A program made the translations under genes and the position numbers. Shown piece after piece: positions 47,344-50,274 of a DNA stretch of 50,274 nucleotides (positions within the stretch are counted from its first letter, which is position 1; the number at the start of each line of letters is the position of its first letter). A model generated the notes under the pieces. The model was given only the letters and a program-made list of their open reading frames with translations. It made no database searches and had not been told where the DNA came from. Source of the stretch: Mycoplasmopsis agassizii (GTDB lineage Bacteria > Bacillota_I > Bacilli_A > Mycoplasmatales > Metamycoplasmataceae); the NCBI RefSeq assembly GCF_002276225.1, contig NZ_NQNY01000010.1, positions 1-50,274 on the forward strand. The letters run 5' to 3'.

Positions 47344-47691
47344 ATGGAAGAAATACACTTAACATTTAAAAAAATCATTAACCGTGAACTAGCTAGCGAA
47401 ATCATCTATGAAGATGAGAAAGTGATTGCAATCATGGATAAATTTCCTTATAATCCAGGCCACTTTTTAGTAATTACTAAGAATCATTCAGTTAACTTAA
47501 AAGATAGTAAAACTGATGATATTACTTATGCTTTTGCAAAAGCAGTTGAACTAGCTAATGTTAGAAGAAAAGAAGGACACTTTGAGGATTTCAAAGTTGT
47601 TGTTAATAATGGTCGAGATGCAGGACAAGTAATTGACCATTTACATATTCATATAATTCCTTTTTATCCAAAAGATAAAAAAGAAAAATAA
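47344..47691 (+). CDS. hinT: HIT-family purine nucleoside phosphoramidase (HinT)
   Basis: A 115-residue histidine triad protein that hydrolyses nucleoside phosphoramidates. It has the early block FKKIINRELASEIIYEDE and KFPYNPGHFLVITK, then NNGRDAGQVIDHLHIHIIPF with the triad at His99, His101 and His103. Length is typical. It is the last gene of the operon with P80 and P60; in M. hominis HinT binds both proteins. A TATAAT directly after its stop starts a likely small RNA. Confidence 0.97.
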   Translation: MEEIHLTFKKIINRELASEIIYEDEKVIAIMDKFPYNPGHFLVITKNHSVNLKDSKTDDITYAFAKAVELANVRRKEGHFEDFKVVVNNGRDAGQVIDHLHIHIIPFYPKDKKEK

Positions 47692-47693
47692 AA

Positions 47694-47699
47694 TATAAT
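47694..47699 (+). promoter_or_regulatory. TATAAT -10 element for the small RNA
   Basis: A perfect -10 hexamer three bases after the hinT stop, with the expected transcription start near 47706. No clear -35 is visible. Confidence 0.5.
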
Positions 47700-47705
47700 A
47701 AAGCT

Positions 47706-47890
47706 ATAAACTGCTCCCTACGTTATCGTTAAAGCTATCAAACCACTATTGCCATGTTGTCGTGATAGAAACTGCTAGAAACATGAGATATGAGAAAAAG
47801 TTAAATTTATTAACTGACTAACTAGTGGGTTATCAAGTGTGAAACGGGGTGCATCAAAAGAGCAGAACGAAGAGCCTTTTTGGCTCTTTT
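47706..47890 (+). ncRNA. Candidate structured small RNA of unknown family
   Basis: About 185 bases between a TATAAT and a strong terminator, without an open frame or a gene directly after it. A nested fold can be drawn by hand: closing stem CTGCTC/GAGCAG (47711-47716 with 47860-47865), inner CCC and CGTT with AACGGGG (47716-47724 with 47843-47849), AACCACTA/TAGTGGGTT (47741-47748 with 47823-47831), and two hairpins inside, CATGTT/AACATG (47753-47785) and GTTAA/TTAAC (47800-47814). The stretch CTATCA also matches TGATAG (47763-47768), which would make a pseudoknot. I see no hallmark of RNase P, tmRNA or SRP RNA, and no tRNA. Confidence 0.6.
47870..47890 (+). terminator. Terminator of the small RNA
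   Basis: AAGAGCC and GGCTCTT pair around a T-rich loop, followed by TTTT. Confidence 0.88.
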
Positions 47891-47914
47891 TTGTTAAAGA
47901 ATTATAATTTTTGG

Positions 47915-47941
47915 TATGCAATATAAATTGAAATTTCAATT
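47915..47941 (+). repeat. Left copy of a TGCAnTATAAATTG hairpin motif
   Basis: TATGCAATATAAATTG runs into the palindrome AATTGAAATTTCAATT. A related motif in the same orientation lies at 49591-49617, beyond the other end of the decayed segment. The 47891-48048 gap holds this motif and no gene. Confidence 0.4.
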
Positions 47942-48048
47942 AATATATGAAAAAACTGAAAAATCAAATAAATAGTAATTTTCTTTAGGTCGATTGAAAT
48001 CCTAATTGCAAGGAAAAGGATTTAATAAATATTTTTTATAATAACAAT

Positions 48049-48444
48049 ATGGCATTTAAACATTTAACTGAAAATGAACGATTTTTAATCGACAAACTTT
48101 GAAAAGAAGGTAAAAACATTACTGAAATTTCAAAAACAATAAGCAGGGCTGAATCGACAATTTTTCGTGAACTCAAAAGAAATTCAACAAAAAATGGTTA
48201 CGGTTATTTCAGTGCTTTAAAAATGAGTCAAGAAAGAAAATTTGTTAGAGCACAACTTTATAAAGCTGATTACAGTGAGTTTGAAAAATTATTTTTTAAA
48301 CTTTTTGAAAGACATTATCATGGTGTTAGAGCAACGATAGAAGTGATAAAGCAAAAACACCCAAATGTTTTAGTGCCCCACTGAAGAACAGTTTATTATT
48401 GAATAAATAGTGGAACTTGAATATGCATTTCTATCATCGCCTAA
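48049..48444 (+). pseudogene. IS30-family transposase, truncated (N-terminal part only)
   Basis: A 131-residue remnant of an IS30-type transposase. The N-terminal helix-turn-helix is clear: LTENERFLIDKLWKEGKNIT, then ISRAESTIFRELKRN, a pattern typical of the family. Similarity by eye continues to about VYYWINSG near residue 121 and then stops; the frame ends at a TAA ten residues later. The DDE catalytic core, which should add about 200 residues, is absent, and the following DNA is not transposase in any frame. The element is therefore inactive. The break point near 48415 is a junction to unrelated, C-richer DNA. Confidence 0.8.
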
Positions 48445-49557
48445 TTTACACCCTCTACACTAACACCTTAGACAAAGAAAAAAGGAGATTTTTAATAACT
48501 CTGTTAAAAATAATCTCAGATATTGAGAAAAGATTAAACCCTAAAACTAAACCCCCCAAGAAAGAGAGACTCACTAATGTCACAATATCACGAATGAAAG
48601 AGATTCAACTCATTAAAAAGCCAACCAAAGGATTAATTCTACACCCTAGCAAGGGACATTGAGCAATTTGTAACTAATAACAAAGACTTATTTAAAAATA
48701 AGCACATTTTATGTAACGCTAACTATTCCTCACAAAGCGGTTTTTACAAATATTTCACTAATCCTCAAGCAGCGCAGCAGTTACAATTTAAGACAGTCAC
48801 CTTTACCTATTTTGATGACATCAATTATTATATTGATTCATTCACCTTCAAAGACAACAACCTCGAGCAAACTTATGAACTATTTTGAGCCCTCGATCAT
48901 CTTAACATGAACGAGTACCAGTTAACAATTATGAAAAATAGCGATCCCATCATCACAACCCCCCTTTTTTCTAAAATAAAATGATGATATGAGAATTTAA
49001 TTGCTATGGGAAAAGAATTCTATCTAATAGGGACAATTTTTAGCATCATCAACAAGCAATTTTTCCCCTTATATCAGGCCTCAAAATTCACCTATTTGCA
49101 CCCCATTCACAACGATTTTTTAGCGCCTATCATAAGACAATTAAAAAGTCCCATTCACTTACTGAATCTCAAACAAGCCCCCTAAAATACCCCTAAATAC
49201 TCACACTCATAAAGGCAAACTAGAAAAACTAGCGCCCATGTTAAATCACCCTAATTGATATTATGCGAGACGTATTCAGACATCCCCGAAAAAATTGACG
49301 AGCCCAATATTAAAATATTTGCCCCTATTACCTATATAGAAAAATATTCCCGCAATTATTTAATTGAAGGCTACAATGACATGTATAATGAACGCATAGA
49401 ACTAATACGGCATGATAAAAGATACGCAGAAAAAAATGTAATAGAATCAGGGGCCTTCTATCAATGTAATAAAGATGATTTATATTATACATCATCAACT
49501 AAAGGCGACATTAGATTCTGCGATAGTTTCAAACGAGTGGTTCTTATAAAAAAATAA
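48423..49557 (+). pseudogene. Frame-broken gene of unknown function, C-rich
   Basis: Open segments follow each other in different frames: 48423-48677 (KKERLTNVTISRMKEIQL), 48637-49185 (ARDIEQFVTNNKDLF, FKTVTFTYFDDINYYI, YENLIAMGKEFYLIGT), about 49145-49260 (THKGKLEKLAPMLNHPNW) and 49255-49557 (IFAPITYIEKYSRNYLIEGY). Each reads like real protein with Trp from TGA, and a terminator follows the last, so one or two genes with at least three lesions is the simplest reading. Codons ending in C (CCC, ATC, ACC) are much more common than elsewhere in the window, which suggests foreign origin. I recognise no domain. Sequencing errors could mimic some lesions. Confidence 0.45.
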
Positions 49558-49582
49558 ACTACCTAATACAGGTAGTTTTTTT
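49558..49582 (+). terminator. Terminator after the broken C-rich gene
   Basis: ACTACCT pairs with AGGTAGT around a short loop and is followed by a T-run, one base after the last stop codon. Confidence 0.85.
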
Positions 49583-49590
49583 AATTAAAA

Positions 49591-49617
49591 ATGCATTATA
49601 AATTGGATGTACCAATT
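49591..49617 (+). repeat. Right copy of a TGCAnTATAAATTG hairpin motif
   Basis: ATGCATTATAAATTGG followed by ATGTACCAATT: the same layout as the left copy at 47915-47941, with AATTGG/CCAATT forming the hairpin. The copies are in direct, not inverted, orientation. Confidence 0.4.
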
Positions 49618-49747
49618 GAAAAATTATAAAGTTACGGGGTAACCTATAAACCCCGAGAAAGTTATTCATTTTATGAATTTATCAAAAATTGGGAAATTAT
49701 GAGAATTTAAAAACTCTTATATCTCCTATTATATTATAACTCATCCT

Positions 49748-50274
49748 TTAATCAATTTGATAAATTTCATAAATTTTTTCCACTACCTTAAATGGTGTAA
49801 GTAATGTAGTCTTTATCTCATTTTCAAATTGACTAATTCACTGTTTATAAGATTTAAATTGATTTACGCCTTTTGTAATACTCTTATTATTTAAATTAAT
49901 CTCATAACCCACCTCACTAATTAAGCGTTTTTTAATAACCTTATCATTAATACTATTTGAATTATTTTTTTCCACTCAATAGATAGGTTCATCCCTATTG
50001 TTACGATCCAATAAATTCTGATATACATTAAATGAATTTAAATTAAGGGTTGCAACATTTAAGGCATTATGTAAATTAATTTTCCTATATTTATAATCAA
50101 TATCTCTTTGATTTCAATTTAATTGTCGGATGTATTCATCATAACCATAATTATTTAATGATTGTGCCATACTACCTACTCTCCAGAAGGGAGATTGAGA
50201 TCTTCTTACAAAAACAGATGGTGAAGAAGAAGATCATATTTTTCAAAATTCAAGAACAAATATCATCTTCCTAT
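49748..50274 (-). CDS. Hypothetical protein, 5' end outside the window
   Basis: An open frame of at least 175 codons running off the right edge on the minus strand. The visible part includes VFVRRSQSPFWRVGSMAQSL, NYGYDEYIRQLNWNQRDIDY and a Lys/Glu-rich end, FKVVEKIYEIYQID. There is an ATG at 50170, but the frame stays open upstream with protein-like sequence, so that Met is probably internal. No signal peptide or membrane segment is seen in the visible part. I do not recognise it. The GC-normal AT-rich codon use contrasts with the neighbouring C-rich broken gene. A CGGGGT/ACCCCG inverted repeat lies downstream at about 49635-49656. Confidence 0.6.

Noticed and set aside
47706-47890. RNase P RNA, tmRNA or SRP RNA
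   Set aside because: The conserved core sequences of these RNAs are not present, and the length is too short for the first two.
49580-49747. Inverted IS30 terminal repeat at the right of the stump
   Set aside because: No reverse complement of the left motif was found; only a direct-orientation relative is present.
1-50274. CRISPR arrays
   Set aside because: No regularly spaced direct repeats were seen, and no cas-like gene is present.

Overview
The window is a chromosomal segment of an AT-rich mycoplasma that reads TGA as tryptophan (translation table 4). Almost every long gene is open only when TGA is read through, and true stops are TAA or TAG. The gene set (dnaA/dnaN origin, P80-P60-HinT operon, p37-type transporter, giant FtsX-like permeases) suggests the hominis group (Mycoplasmopsis/Metamycoplasma); I cannot name the species.

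Layout. The replication origin lies near 19.06-20.65 kb, marked by DnaA-box-like sites on both sides of dnaA. Most genes left of it are on the minus strand and most genes right of it are on the plus strand, so transcription runs away from the origin. 1-3.1 kb: a subtilisin-like protease overlapping a lipoprotein gene. 3.1-4.6 kb: rplK-rplA with a structured leader. 4.6-5.3 kb: a long gap with hairpins. 5.3-10.1 kb: an AlbA_2/Schlafen-type protein and two APC amino-acid permeases. 10.2-17.7 kb: a minus-strand run headed by a TPP riboswitch: ABC ATPase, p37/Cypl-like lipoprotein, double-length permease, aminoglycoside/choline/thiamine-kinase-fold protein, then mnmE, an unknown gene and a TatD nuclease. 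17.7-20.6 kb: dnaA, dnaN and a small S4 protein. 20.65-26.3 kb: a recD-like helicase, pth, tilS and ftsH. 26.5-42.9 kb: two giant FtsX-like permeases (2514 and 2647 aa) flanking their ATPase. 42.9-43.6 kb: a LicD-like protein. 43.7-47.7 kb: P80, P60 and hinT. 47.7-47.9 kb: a probable structured small RNA. 48.0-50.3 kb: a decayed accessory end with a truncated IS30 transposase, a frame-broken C-rich gene and a partial unknown gene.

How the parts fit. The TPP riboswitch points to thiamine or TPP import for the p37 operon, and the kinase-fold gene could act in salvage of the same substrate. The giant permeases and their ATPase look like one MacB/LolCDE-type machine with ectodomains of about 1600 residues. 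P80, P60 and HinT form a surface complex known from M. hominis. The right end looks like an integration or decay hotspot.

Limits. All calls come from reading the sequence; no alignments, folding or database searches were run. Residue numbers are approximate unless a codon position was counted.
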